From: an uncultured Clostridia bacterium
Lineage (GTDB): Bacteria; Bacillota; Clostridia; Lachnospirales; Lachnospiraceae
Direction of reading: 5' to 3'
Assembly: GCA_948472945.1 (NCBI GenBank)
Contig: CAOKVX010000001.1
Span: 1 to 64,000, forward strand
Length of the DNA stretch: 64,000 nucleotides
In this document: in pieces, positions 37,194 through 45,971 of the stretch
Layout of the letters: each line of letters starts with the position of its first letter
How positions within the stretch are numbered: position 1 is the stretch's first letter
The notes under the pieces: generated by a model
Databases searched by the model: none
Told to the model about the DNA's origin: nothing
What the model saw: only the letters and a program-made list of their open reading frames with translations
Translations under genes and position numbers: made by a program

Positions 37194-39089
37194 ATGAAGC
37201 AAATAATAAAAAATAAATATAGAGAAAAATATAATTATTTATTTTCAAAATTTACTTTATTCATATGTTTCTTATTATTTACCATATCGCTGTTTACACA
37301 AAATAGTATATCCAAAGCGCAGATAAGTGAGGATAAGCTTGGTGCAATATATGAAATGTCCCTGAATACTATATGTGGAATGAATATTGATAAGTTACAA
37401 GTAAGTATAGGTAACATTTATAATGTAATTGACATGGATGGAAATCTTGAAGGATATTCTCTTGGATATTTCGTGTGAGATATACCTTATGGATATGCCA
37501 TTTATTCTATTAAAGATAATTGCATTCAAGAGTTCTCCTTTGTAGAAGGGTTAGAAAACATATATTTGGAATTATGTGAAAATGCCGGAGATGCGCCTGG
37601 GGTGGAATCGGATGAATTGGTTGAGGGAGTTATATGTGAGGATATTGTAAATTATTCTGTTATGGATTCCGATGGCACTATGATATCTACGGATGGATTG
37701 GTAAAGGAATGTGATACTGATTCTGTGGAGGATATAATTAACAGTCCATATTGCTTGGAGGGTGACAATTTAGTCCCGCAGGATGCATTTAATATGTACG
37801 ATTTTTGGGATGGCATTGATTATGATGAAATATTAAAAAAGAACGACCAGTACTTTAATATTGTAAAAGATTGTGGCAGGGCTATGATTGTTGATGATTA
37901 TGTTGAAAAGCATTGTGTTGGATATTGCTGCGGAGTATCGTCTGCTACCGGATGCTTAAATTGGATGGGAATTTTAAAAAACGGAAGCATCACAGATACA
38001 TACAATGAGATGTGGGATAAGTGCGAAACTCAAATTGTTAGTTCGGAAATTAAAGATGGAAGAACTTTCTATTACGGAGGAGCTTTTGCAAATGTCGGAT
38101 TGAATAAATTCTTTGCATCAAAAGGGTTAGCGACCAGAGTAGAACATAAGCAGAGACCGTCTTTTGATGATTATATTAGTAGTATAAATTGTGGAGATGA
38201 TAAGGAGGGAACGCCTGCTATAATAAATATAGGTTCGAACATTGATGCAGGTCAGTATCATTCGCTTATTGCCCTGTCGTATTATATTACAAAATATAGT
38301 TCGGATACTAATTATGATGAGTATCTTGGCGTTTTTAAAAATTGGGATTACGAAAAGGGTGATTCCACAAGTTCGGATCCATCTAATATTACGGGGATTC
38401 ACAGTGATACCTCATATAAATCAGTAAGGTATATTAATTACAGGACTATAAAAAATGATAGCAGGATACATTATGACGGAGAATTTTTTCAAAATGTTTC
38501 CAGTAGAAATATTAAAGATGTAAAAAGTTATGACTGCGACTCATATGGTTTTAATATAGAATGTTCAGTGCCATATGGAACAAGGTATGTGTACTTTCCA
38601 ACATGGACATCTAATAATGGACAGGATGATATTGTTTGGCATGCTGGTACAATAAAGAACGGAACTGTCGCAAGCGCATATATTAAAACAAAGGACCATA
38701 GTTATGAAAGTGGCACATATATAACGCATATATATGCATATGATTCTAATATGAAGCTTTTAACATCTTATCAGGAATCAATTATCAATGAGATTTACAG
38801 AATTATTACGAATATCATATTCAAAGACGTTACATCAGATGCGTTTACTGTATCGTGTATTCCGCCTGCGGGTACTGCCTATGTGAAGATGCCAACATGG
38901 ACAATCAATAATGGTCAGGATGATTTAATATGGTATGATGCTTCGATGTTCTCTACAAGAGCCATAAGAAGAATATATTATTCCGATCATAACAATGAAA
39001 AAGGAAAATATATGACGCATATATATGCTTATGATGCTAATGGAAACCTAATTGATTGGAAAGCTTCGAATGGATTTGTAGTCAAATAA
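37194..39089 (+). pseudogene. Secreted papain-like peptidase with GBS Bsp-like repeats, interrupted by TGA
   Basis: The frame of 632 codons is open except for TGA at 37476-37478 (codon 95); both sides stay in frame and read smoothly (LEGYSLGYFV then DIPYGYAIYSIKD). The N-terminus has a signal or anchor segment (FTLFICFLLFTISLF, about residues 20-38). A probable C39-like cysteine peptidase part has Cys near residue 245-246 (VGYCCGVSSATGCLNW), His near 356 (AGQYHSLIAL) and FKNWD after it. Two tandem C-terminal repeats (YVYFPTWTSNNGQDDIVW and YVKMPTWTINNGQDDLIW, each with THIYAYD) are GBS Bsp-like repeats (PF08481). The downstream part has no obvious new start, so it is likely inactive unless TGA is read through. 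Confidence 0.7.
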
Positions 39090-39108
39090 GCGAAAGGAAG
39101 GTCAAATT

Positions 39109-39786
39109 ATGAAATCAACAAAAGCAGCGGTTTTGTCAGCGATGGCTTTATTAGCGTGTGGAATATTGTTTAATTTTACTTATAACAGCGCCCGGAAAAA
39201 GACGGAGACAAATGAGGTTGTGCTGAAAGCAGGCGAAAGGTATAGGCTGCCTGTAAAAAAGATTGGAAGATATAAAATTACAGTAAGTAAGAAGAAGATA
39301 GTTTCGGTAAACAAAAAAGGCGTTATACGTGCTTTGAAAAACGGAAAATGTGTTGTCAGGGTTTCGTCCAAATATAAGAAATATAAATATAAAATAGTAG
39401 TTAATAGTAAAAAAGATGAACGTACGCATGACGTCCCTGCTCCATCAGGTACCGAAATGCCATATGTTACAGACGCTACGGATGTCACTCATTCTCCGAG
39501 CGTCACCTATGCGCCGCCTGGAGGCGCGGGTATAATTTCGGTACTTCGCGGTATAGTGGTAGAGTGTATTGATACGGAGGATGGCATGCTTAATTATAAG
39601 CTTAAGATAATTGATAAATCTGGTTCTTATTACGGTGAATCAATTAATTATGCATATATATTAATGCCATCTTCAAAAAAGTGTGAGATTAACAGTGAAG
39701 TATACGTAGTTAAGAGTATGATAGATAAAAATGATGTGTTCAACGGCGATACGGTGACTATTAGCGGCGGGTATATTATGAGTTGA
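39109..39786 (+). CDS. Small secreted protein with Ig-like domain, unknown function
   Basis: A 225-residue protein 19 bases after the interrupted peptidase gene. An N-terminal signal or anchor segment (AAVLSAMALLACGILFNF, residues about 5-22) is followed by a lysine-rich bacterial Ig-like unit (about 37-98: VVLKAGERYRLPV, VVRVSSKYKKYKYKIVV), a Pro/Thr/Ser linker (about 105-135) and a C-terminal beta-rich part (IISVLRGIVVECIDT ... DTVTISGGYIMS). A Cys at 17 could be a lipid-attachment site but the lipobox is poor. I do not recognise the C-terminal part. Confidence 0.7.
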   Translation: MKSTKAAVLSAMALLACGILFNFTYNSARKKTETNEVVLKAGERYRLPVKKIGRYKITVSKKKIVSVNKKGVIRALKNGKCVVRVSSKYKKYKYKIVVNSKKDERTHDVPAPSGTEMPYVTDATDVTHSPSVTYAPPGGAGIISVLRGIVVECIDTEDGMLNYKLKIIDKSGSYYGESINYAYILMPSSKKCEINSEVYVVKSMIDKNDVFNGDTVTISGGYIMS

Positions 39787-39982
39787 TAAATGATCGTATT
39801 ATATAAAAAATAGGGCGGAATGCAGGAATGTATTGACATTGCAAATTCTTAGAGTATGTGATATAGTACAAAAAGTGCGTGTACAATGCTAAGAAAATAG
39901 TTTTGGGAGGCAAAAAAGACATATATATGCGTGCGCTGAAAAAACGAAAATGTGTTGAATAAAAGCAGTGGAGTGTATTAAT

Positions 39983-40462
39983 ATGATAGCGGTTATTGTT
40001 GCACATGACAAAGGCAGGGTAATTGGTAAGAACGGAATGATTCCGTGGAATATAGAGGGTGAGAAAAGCCGTTTCAGGGAGCTGACTACCGGAAACGTCG
40101 TAATAATGGGCAGAAGGACGTATGACGAGATAGGTAAGCCTCTTCCGAACCGTGAGACTATTGTAGTATCGAATACATGCAATTATGACGGGCCTGCGTG
40201 CAGGACGGCTAAGTCACTTACTGAGGCGCTTGAAATGGCCGGAGATAAAGATATCTATATTGCCGGAGGACAAAGGTTATATGAGGAGGCTATTCCGCTG
40301 GCAGACAGACTGTATATTACCGAGATAGATGCAGAATTTGAGGGAGATACATATTTCCCTGAGTATGATAAGGAAATGTACGAGAGAGTCGTATGCAGGC
40401 ATGTCGACGGAGCTATTCCATTTACGTATGTGACATTATATAGGAAAATAGGGACTATTTAG
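39983..40462 (+). CDS. folA: Dihydrofolate reductase
   Basis: A 159-residue DHFR. It starts MIAVIVAHDKGRVIGKNG, then MIPWNIEGEKSRFRELT (Trp22 region and an acidic residue of the active site), VVIMGRRTYDEIGKPLPNR and YIAGGQRLYEEAI (GG nucleotide loop). It regenerates tetrahydrofolate. The ATG at 39983 is chosen; an in-frame ATG 15 bases earlier has no better site. Its stop codon begins the tandem repeat at 40460. thyA is not adjacent. Confidence 0.95.
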   Translation: MIAVIVAHDKGRVIGKNGMIPWNIEGEKSRFRELTTGNVVIMGRRTYDEIGKPLPNRETIVVSNTCNYDGPACRTAKSLTEALEMAGDKDIYIAGGQRLYEEAIPLADRLYITEIDAEFEGDTYFPEYDKEMYERVVCRHVDGAIPFTYVTLYRKIGTI

Positions 40463-40532
40463 AAACTACCAAAACTATTAGAAACCATGATACAACTAGA
40501 AACCACGGAACTACTAGAAACCATGAGACTAT
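40460..40532 (+). repeat. Four 18-19 bp tandem repeats after folA
   Basis: Units begin at 40460 (19 bp), 40479, 40497 and 40515 (18 bp each) with consensus TAGAAACCATGANACTAC. The first TAG is the folA stop codon. The copies differ at several bases, and each carries a TAG in the folA frame. Confidence 0.75.
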
Positions 40533-40582
40533 TTTCGACAGATACTATAGAAACACTGAATTAGAAATATTGAAACTATTAT

Positions 40583-40622
40583 AAATCCCGGAGCCGTATA
40601 AGGCGTCCGGGTTTGTATTTTT
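40583..40622. terminator. Terminator between folA and the amino-acid ABC operon
   Basis: CCCGGA-GCC pairs with GGC-G-TCCGGG around GTATAA, with TTTGTATTTTTT on the right for folA and A-rich sequence on the left. It can serve both convergent units. Confidence 0.8.
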
Positions 40623-40627
40623 TATAT

Positions 40628-41362
40628 CTATTCCGACAGCTTTCCGAGAAACTCGATCATTCTCTCGTTTGAGGAATTAAATACCTCGTCGGGAGTTCCC
40701 TCCTCGGCTATAACGCCTTTATCCATAAATATAATATAATCGGCTACATTTTTTGCAAAATTCATTTCGTGCGTGACAATAACCATTGTCATGTGCTCGG
40801 CTGCAAGGTCTTTTATTACTTTTAATATCTCGCCGATAAGTTCAGGGTCAAGTGCAGAGGTGGGCTCGTCAAAAAATAGAATCCTAGGTTTAAGCGCAAG
40901 TGCGCGTGCGATTGATACGCGCTGGCATTGGCCGCCTGAAAGCTGCTGAGGATAAAAATCAGCCTTGTCCTCCAATCCCATCTTTTTAAGCAGTTCCATA
41001 GCCTCTTTTTTTGCCTGTTCTTTAGGCAGCTTTTGGATTCTTATAGGAGCATCCATTATATTTTGCAGTACTGAGCGGTGAGGAAATAAATTGAAATTCT
41101 GGAAAACAAGTCCAAAGTATTTTCTGATTTCCTGTCTTTCACGTTTCCCGGCAGTACGGGTATTAGGAAACCCCTCGTATAATATTTCTCCTCCGTCAGG
41201 CTGTTCAAGCATCGTAGCGCACCTGAGCAGAGTAGATTTGCCGGAACCGGAAGGTCCTATGATGGCAAGGACTTCCCCCTCGTTTACCTCAAGCGATATG
41301 TCTTTTAATACCTCCAGGTCCCCAAAACTTTTTTCCAAATGATTTATTTTAAGCAAGTTCAT
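40628..41362 (-). CDS. Polar amino acid ABC transporter, ATP-binding protein
   Basis: A 244-residue ABC ATPase of the GlnQ/HisP family. Walker A is [15 protein letters not shown]-loop [15 protein letters not shown], signature [14 protein letters not shown], Walker [16 protein letters not shown], and the H-loop [10 protein letters not shown]. It powers uptake by the adjacent permease and binding protein; all three are in one minus-strand operon (order binding protein, permease, ATPase). Which amino acid is imported cannot be told. Confidence 0.95.
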   Translation of the reverse strand: MNLLKINHLEKSFGDLEVLKDISLEVNEGEVLAIIGPSGSGKSTLLRCATMLEQPDGGEILYEGFPNTRTAGKRERQEIRKYFGLVFQNFNLFPHRSVLQNIMDAPIRIQKLPKEQAKKEAMELLKKMGLEDKADFYPQQLSGGQCQRVSIARALALKPRILFFDEPTSALDPELIGEILKVIKDLAAEHMTMVIVTHEMNFAKNVADYIIFMDKGVIAEEGTPDEVFNSSNERMIEFLGKLSE

Positions 41363-41373
41363 ATCAAGACCTC

Positions 41374-42024
41374 CTATCGGTAATAACTAAGTCTTTTTTC
41401 AAGCTTTGCAAAAGCTCCTGCGACTATCAGGTTGAATATGTAATATATTATACCTGCAAGAATAAATGCCGTAACGGTCCGGTCTCCCGCAGCAATCTGC
41501 TTTGCTATAGTGAACATTTCAGCTACTGAAAGAGTGAACGCCAGAGAAGTGTCTTTTATTAAAGTAATGGTTTCATTTGTAACAGGCGGTATAATTCTCT
41601 TAATTACCTGCGGAAGTATAATGTAAAAGAATGTTTTCACGCGGTTATAGCCCAGCATCTCTGCCGCCTCATATTGGCCGATTGGTATACCATCGATTCC
41701 CGAGCGGTAAATTTCAGCGAAATAAGCTGCGTAGTTCAGAACGAAGCCGATAAATATGGCAATAATCTTATAGGAGGATGTATTTGGGACTCTAAATATG
41801 TAGTAGGGTCCGAAATAAACTACAAATAATTGAAGCATGAGAGGAGTACCGCGCATGACAGAGATATAGATTTTCGCAAGTATGCGGAGCACAGCGAAAC
41901 GCGACATCCTCACAAAACATAAAAGCAGTCCGAGAATTAATGAGCCTACCAAGGTTACAACAAATATCTCAAGGGATACGAGGGCACCTTTAAGAAGCAT
42001 ATTCAGCATAGTTTGTATTTCCAT
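41374..42024 (-). CDS. Polar amino acid ABC transporter, permease
   Basis: A 216-residue permease of the HisM/GlnP type with five membrane segments. The start at 42024 follows ATGGAGG; upstream in-frame codons are less good. Family strings: [20 protein letters not shown], the EAA loop [20 protein letters not shown] and [12 protein letters not shown]. It begins downstream of the binding-protein gene after a gap containing a hairpin (42061-42113) and ends 11 bases before the ATPase gene. Confidence 0.93.
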   Translation of the reverse strand: MEIQTMLNMLLKGALVSLEIFVVTLVGSLILGLLLCFVRMSRFAVLRILAKIYISVMRGTPLMLQLFVVYFGPYYIFRVPNTSSYKIIAIFIGFVLNYAAYFAEIYRSGIDGIPIGQYEAAEMLGYNRVKTFFYIILPQVIKRIIPPVTNETITLIKDTSLAFTLSVAEMFTIAKQIAAGDRTVTAFILAGIIYYIFNLIVAGAFAKLEKRLSYYR

Positions 42025-42060
42025 TAATACAGCCTCCATGATAAACAGTTTTATGTGATA

Positions 42061-42113
42061 AATTCCCGCGGGCAACGGTCCTTAGCGTCATGCCATAACT
42101 CTGTTGCGGGATA
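42061..42113. repeat. Hairpin element in the ABC operon, family B end
   Basis: ATTCCCGCGGGCAACGGTCC begins the element and GTTGCGGGAT closes it, so CCCGC..GCAAC can pair with GTTGCGGG. The first 20 bases match the ends of the elements at 22731-22897 and 31042-31160. Position between the binding-protein and permease genes suggests differential expression, since binding proteins are needed in excess. Confidence 0.55.
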
Positions 42114-42118
42114 TTTGA

Positions 42119-42922
42119 CTATTTTCCAAGACAGATGACATCCTGCTGCTCCCATTTTGTCGCGATCTCAACAAATGTACCGTCCTCAAGCATGGCGTTG
42201 AGTGTCTCCTGAACCTTATCCCGAAGTTCGTTATTTCCCTTTTTAAAACCGATACCATACTGTTCAGTTGATAATTCCTCTTCCATTATTGAGAATGTAT
42301 CTTCCTTGTCTTTCACATAATACTGAGCCACTACCTTGTCAAGTGCAACGGCGTCGGCAGCTCCGCTTTCAAGCGTCATGAGCGCTGAGTTATAATCAGC
42401 AACCTGCGTAAGATCGCCGAAAGTATCAGTTACATTTATCAAATCCTCGCTTTCAAGAGCGGTGAGGGCGGCCGAGTCAGCCTGTACAAGGACGGTTTTT
42501 TCAGCAAGATCATCAAGAGTCTCTATGCCGGAGTCCTTTTTAGTTATAATAACCTGAGAATTATCTACATATGGTTCGGACCATGTATAGTCGTCTTCCC
42601 TGCCGTTGATTGTGAAACCGTTCCATATACAGTCAATCGAGCCTGAATTGAGCTCCATATCTTTTGCGTTCCAGTCAATAGGATTCTTAACCAGCTCCCA
42701 TCCGTTTCTCTTGCATACCTCATCCGCAAGGTCTAGGTCGAAGCCGACATATTCGCCGTTCTCATCCATATATCCGTATGGGGGATATTCGGCGTCAAAT
42801 CCGACGGTAAGCTTAGTACGCGATTCCTCAGCGGTATTTTCCTTTTTTCCGCAGCCCGAAAGAGTACCGAGAACGCACACGGCAGCTAGGCCGAGGGCTG
42901 CTATTTTTTTAATGTTTTTCAT
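42119..42922 (-). CDS. Polar amino acid ABC transporter, substrate-binding lipoprotein
   Basis: A 267-residue lipoprotein from ATG 42922 (CTGGAGGG upstream). Signal peptide with lipobox VLGTLSGCGKK (Cys at about 23). The mature part is an SBP_bac_3 domain: KLTVGFDAEYPPYGYMDENG, then YVGFDLDLADEVCKRNGWEL and GSIDCIWNGFTI. It captures an amino acid outside the membrane for the permease and ATPase of the same operon. Confidence 0.95.
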   Translation of the reverse strand: MKNIKKIAALGLAAVCVLGTLSGCGKKENTAEESRTKLTVGFDAEYPPYGYMDENGEYVGFDLDLADEVCKRNGWELVKNPIDWNAKDMELNSGSIDCIWNGFTINGREDDYTWSEPYVDNSQVIITKKDSGIETLDDLAEKTVLVQADSAALTALESEDLINVTDTFGDLTQVADYNSALMTLESGAADAVALDKVVAQYYVKDKEDTFSIMEEELSTEQYGIGFKKGNNELRDKVQETLNAMLEDGTFVEIATKWEQQDVICLGK

Positions 42923-42959
42923 ATTAATTCCCTCCAGTATAAAAATGTAAACAATCATT

Positions 42960-42989
42960 AGTATATCATATTATAATGCAGCATGCCAA
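42960..42989 (-). promoter_or_regulatory. Promoter of the amino-acid ABC operon
   Basis: On the minus strand TTGGCA (42989-42984), 18 bases, TATACT (42965-42960), about 38 bases before the start codon. Confidence 0.45.
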
Positions 42990-42992
42990 TAA

Positions 42993-43035
42993 AATAATTT
43001 TAAAGCTGCGATTAAGCAATAATTTTTAAAGCTGC
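42993..43035. repeat. Short direct repeat
   Basis: AATAATTTTAAAGCTGC (42993-43009) recurs as AATAATTTTTAAAGCTGC (43018-43035), 25 bases apart, in the gap between the exchanger and the binding-protein gene. Meaning unknown. Confidence 0.5.
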
Positions 43036-43102
43036 AGTCAATAAGATAATAATGCAAAAGACTTCCATCAAATAACAAGATATATAATAAGATATATCAT
43101 CA

Positions 43103-44095
43103 TTATAATATGAAGAAGAAATATGCCGCATAACAGACAAGCATGACAATGCCGCACAACCGTGTAATTTTTCTGCGTTTAGCGCAGCATACCATCAAAA
43201 GAACGCAGGAGAGGACTGCTATAACCGTATCAAAATAAAATCTTTCCGAAAATGGTATATTTGTAATAACGGAGGATATCCCTATGACAAATAATATATT
43301 AAATATATTACTGCCAACAATATTTCCAATCGCAATATCCGCATTTCCCTTTTTAGCCGCCGATACTGATGTAAATAACTCGGGAAGCGAGGTGCCAAGC
43401 GCGACAATCGTAAGTCCTATAAAGCGCTCGCTCATGTTAAAAAAGTCAGCAATTTTACAAGCTGCGCTGACTGCTATATTGCTGCCTGTTATTATAAGCG
43501 CAAGGCCTATAATCAGTTGTAAAACCATAATTAATATGGGTACTATTTTTCCGGAGGCAATTATATTTTCGCTGTTGTCATTATTTAAACCAATATCTTT
43601 TATTTCGATATTAGTTTGGGTATCGGATGGGGAATTATTTTTTTTCACTGTAATTGCAAGCAGATGCGTGAGATATGCGGTAAATATAAGCAGCAGTATT
43701 ATACCGTCGAAAAGACCTATATACCCGTTTTTTCCCTGAAATAGCAGCAATAATGTAATGACAGACATAAAAGGTATTTCAAATAGTGACGTTGAACGTG
43801 AAACTGTAAAAGGTGCGACGATGGCCGAAATTCCAAGTATAATTAAAATATTTATTATATTGCTTCCGACAATATTACCAATTGTAATATCAGCGCTTTT
43901 TTTAAGCGCGGCGGTAATGCTGACGGCCGCTTCAGGCGCGCTTGTTCCCATTGCTACAACTGTAAGTCCTATAATTAACCGGGGTATTCCAAGCTTTTCC
44001 GACAAAGCCGACGCTCCGTCGACAAACCGGTCGGCACCCTTTATCAACATTGCAAATCCCAAAAACAGCAGTACAGTAGAAAATAAAACTTCCAT
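43103..44095 (-). CDS. Sodium/calcium exchanger family (CaCA, YrbG-like) cation transporter
   Basis: A 330-residue membrane protein with about ten segments built of two inverted repeats. Alpha-1 motif VVAMGTSAPEAAVSITAALK and GNIVGSNIINILIILG in the first half, alpha-2 motif VALGTSLPELFTSVSAA and GNIVGSNIFNILFVIG in the second. The halves are joined by a short polar loop (about residues 145-180), as in bacterial exchangers. It would export Ca2+ or another divalent cation. A probable Mn2+ riboswitch (44152-44281) upstream suggests that it handles Mn2+ or is part of Mn2+ homeostasis. Confidence 0.92.
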   Translation of the reverse strand: MEVLFSTVLLFLGFAMLIKGADRFVDGASALSEKLGIPRLIIGLTVVAMGTSAPEAAVSITAALKKSADITIGNIVGSNIINILIILGISAIVAPFTVSRSTSLFEIPFMSVITLLLLFQGKNGYIGLFDGIILLLIFTAYLTHLLAITVKKNNSPSDTQTNIEIKDIGLNNDNSENIIASGKIVPILIMVLQLIIGLALIITGSNIAVSAACKIADFFNMSERFIGLTIVALGTSLPELFTSVSAAKKGNADIAIGNIVGSNIFNILFVIGISSVITNIPFSERFYFDTVIAVLSCVLLMVCCAKRRKITRLCGIVMLVCYAAYFFFIL

Positions 44096-44151
44096 AATGT
44101 AATTCCTCCCAGTAAAATATTTGTATATATAAAATTAAAAGGTAAAAAAAG

Positions 44152-44281
44152 AGCGAGACTTTGCTGTATGTTACAACAAAGTCTCGCTTCTTAGTTACAA
44201 AACCGGATTTTCTTAAAGAAAATCGTATTGACGATAAAGTAAACATGGATTACTCCATGTAAGCTACTCCCTTTTATGTTA
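44152..44281 (-). promoter_or_regulatory. yybP-ykoY (Mn2+) riboswitch with terminator
   Basis: Read on the minus strand the leader begins with AAAAGGGAGTAGC (GCTACTCCC at 44263-44271), has the CGTCAATACG segment and a later GTAACTAAGAAGCGAGAC, all in the order of the yybP-ykoY class. The distal GCGAGACTTTG can pair either with the start of the aptamer or in a terminator: AGCGAGACTTTG and CAAAGTCTCGCT (44152-44188) form a strong stem followed by seven T (44143-44149). Mn2+ binding would favour readthrough into the exchanger gene. Confidence 0.75.
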
Positions 44282-44356
44282 ATACAATTTATATCACATA
44301 GATAATTTACTGTCAATAATTTTATCTCATAGGATAATGTATTTACGGATTAGGAA

Positions 44357-44618
44357 TGCGCCTTTGCCACAATTGACAATGGCAACATTATTGGCTTCTG
44401 TACTTTTATGAAAACTGATTACTATCCTGATAATAAATATTTTCCGTTGAGCTATGATAGAGGCCGCTGTAAAGTATGCAGAAAAATGTAAGTTTTCCCG
44501 TGTATATATTCCGTCGGATATGGTTGGTTTGTATGAAAAGTATGGATTTGAGAAAATAGATGAGTTAAAAAATTACGGAGGAGATATAGACAATATTTAT
44601 ATGAAAAAAATTAAATAA
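44357..44618 (+). pseudogene. GNAT acetyltransferase remnant
   Basis: Two pieces of an acetyltransferase in different frames. 44357-44465 reads CAFATIDNGNIIGFCTFMKT and on to YYPDNKYFPLSYDRG; about 44458-44618 reads IEAAVKYAEKCKFSRVYIPS and on to VGLYEKYGFEKIDELKNYGG, ending at TAA. The part between them that should hold the acetyl-CoA loop (RGxxxG/A) is missing, and no start codon is seen. It is a deleted gene in a 700-base gap that is otherwise AT-rich and empty apart from the riboswitch. Confidence 0.7.
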
Positions 44619-44811
44619 TTACAAGATGGGAACAATATTAAATTATTTGAAAATAAAAATTAGTTGTGATAAAATAGGAAAAATATTTCATGTTTCTTTT
44701 CCTGACTTTACATATTGATTATACACAGAAAAGAAATAATGAGGGGAAGTATGCGTTTTAAATTTTTTAAAAGTAACTAATACCGCATAAAATGAGGGAG
44801 GAATTACACAT

Positions 44812-45483
44812 ATGGAACAATACAAAAAAGAATTCATTGAGTTTATGGTAGATTGTCAGGTTTTGAAGTTTGGTGATTTTGTAACCAAGAGCGGAAGAAA
44901 GACGCCGTTCTTCATAAACACAGGTTTTTACCGTACAGGGGAACAGCTTCGAAAGCTTGGACAGTATTATGCAAAAGCGATTAAAGAAAATTTCGGGCTT
45001 GACTTTAATATATTGTTTGGTCCGGCATATAAGGGAATACCGCTCAGTGTAACGACGGCTGTTGCACTCAGTGAAAAGTATAACGTAAATGTAGGCTACT
45101 GTTCCAACAGAAAAGAAGAAAAGGACCACGGAGATACCGGAATACTGCTTGGAAGCCCGCTTTCTGCTGACAGCAGTGTAGTTATTATTGAAGATGTTAC
45201 AACGTCAGGAAAGTCGATACGTGAGACAATGCCTGTTTTAAAGGCGCAGGGTGTTGAGAATATCATAGGTCTCTGCGTATCTGTCAACCGTATGGAAAAA
45301 GGATTAGGCGACATAGGCGCGCTTGAGGAAATAGGTGAGACATACGGAATAAAAACTACTGCAATTGTCACAATGGCGGAAGTTATAGAGCACCTATACA
45401 ACAAACCTTACAAAGGTGAAATAATAATTGACGATAAGATAAAAGGTCTTATTGACGAATATTATGAAAAATATGGTATTTAG
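44812..45483 (+). CDS. pyrE: Orotate phosphoribosyltransferase
   Basis: A 223-residue PRTase. The flexible and substrate parts read FGDFVTKSGRKTPFFINTG and FGPAYKGIPLSV; the PRPP-binding motif is VVIIEDVTTSGKSIRET. The length and the KSGR-type start match the larger clostridial PyrE group. It makes OMP in pyrimidine synthesis. Single gene here with AGGGAGG upstream, followed by a perfect 28-bp palindrome. Confidence 0.94.
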   Translation: MEQYKKEFIEFMVDCQVLKFGDFVTKSGRKTPFFINTGFYRTGEQLRKLGQYYAKAIKENFGLDFNILFGPAYKGIPLSVTTAVALSEKYNVNVGYCSNRKEEKDHGDTGILLGSPLSADSSVVIIEDVTTSGKSIRETMPVLKAQGVENIIGLCVSVNRMEKGLGDIGALEEIGETYGIKTTAIVTMAEVIEHLYNKPYKGEIIIDDKIKGLIDEYYEKYGI

Positions 45484-45510
45484 GTAGTTCAACGGCGCCG
45501 TTGAACTACC
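45483..45510. repeat. Perfect 28-bp palindrome after pyrE, AACGGCGCCGTT core
   Basis: GGTAGTTCAACGGC followed by its exact inverse, with no loop. It starts within the pyrE stop codon. It shares TCAACGGCGCC with the palindrome at 6578-6636. No U-run follows, so it is not a typical terminator. Confidence 0.85.
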
Positions 45511-45543
45511 TCATAAAACATGTTTTAAATACATCTTATGTAA

Positions 45544-45580
45544 ATAATGCACAATAATTGTAAAATATATTGTGCATTAT
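45544..45580. repeat. 13-bp inverted repeat
   Basis: ATAATGCACAATA and its exact inverse around an 11-base AT-rich loop. It could be an operator or a weak hairpin; no U-run. Confidence 0.6.
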
Positions 45581-45651
45581 GCATAAAAATATTTTGTATA
45601 AAATTTATAATATAATGCAATTTATATAATTTGCCTTGTAAGACTTTGTTA

Positions 45652-45921
45652 ATGTGTACAAAAAATAATTATTTGCCGTTATACTATTTACAAATGTATA
45701 ACGGTGCTTTATTATTGTATTCAGAAAATGAAATTTGCAAATTGATTTTCAGTTGTTTTGTTGTTCTAACAGTATTATTCGGTGTTATCTTAACTAATTT
45801 CATAGTTTATCTATCTTGCACCCGGCGGATTAAGGTAATTCAAATTTACATTCATGCATTGCGCAATATTGAAATGTATGAAACAAATGAGCTGTGTGCA
45901 GAGGTTTTTAGTAATCTATGA
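45652..45921 (+). CDS. Doubtful small membrane protein
   Basis: An 89-residue frame with one strong hydrophobic segment (LIFSCFVVLTVLFGVILTNF, then IVYLSC) and a basic tail. No clear Shine-Dalgarno lies before its possible starts. It precedes the TadZ/CpaE-like gene by 50 bases on the same strand. Real or chance is undecided. Confidence 0.3.
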   Translation: MCTKNNYLPLYYLQMYNGALLLYSENEICKLIFSCFVVLTVLFGVILTNFIVYLSCTRRIKVIQIYIHALRNIEMYETNELCAEVFSNL

Positions 45922-45971
45922 TTCAGTTTTTTACCATTATTTTAATTGAAAGTAGTATGAGGTGATTACAA

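Larger units (their letters stand above)
45511..45971. other. AT-rich gap before the TadZ/CpaE-like gene
   Basis: Contains an inverted repeat, ATAATGCACAATA with its exact inverse (45544-45556 and 45568-45580), and a doubtful small membrane ORF (45652-45921). Nothing else recognised. Confidence 0.5.

Noticed and set aside
37476-37478. TGA as selenocysteine codon
   Set aside because: No selenocysteine family match at this place, and no convincing SECIS-like stem directly downstream; decay is simpler.
40460-40532. Tandem repeats as a CRISPR array
   Set aside because: Units are adjacent with no spacers, only 18-19 bp, diverged, and no cas gene is near.
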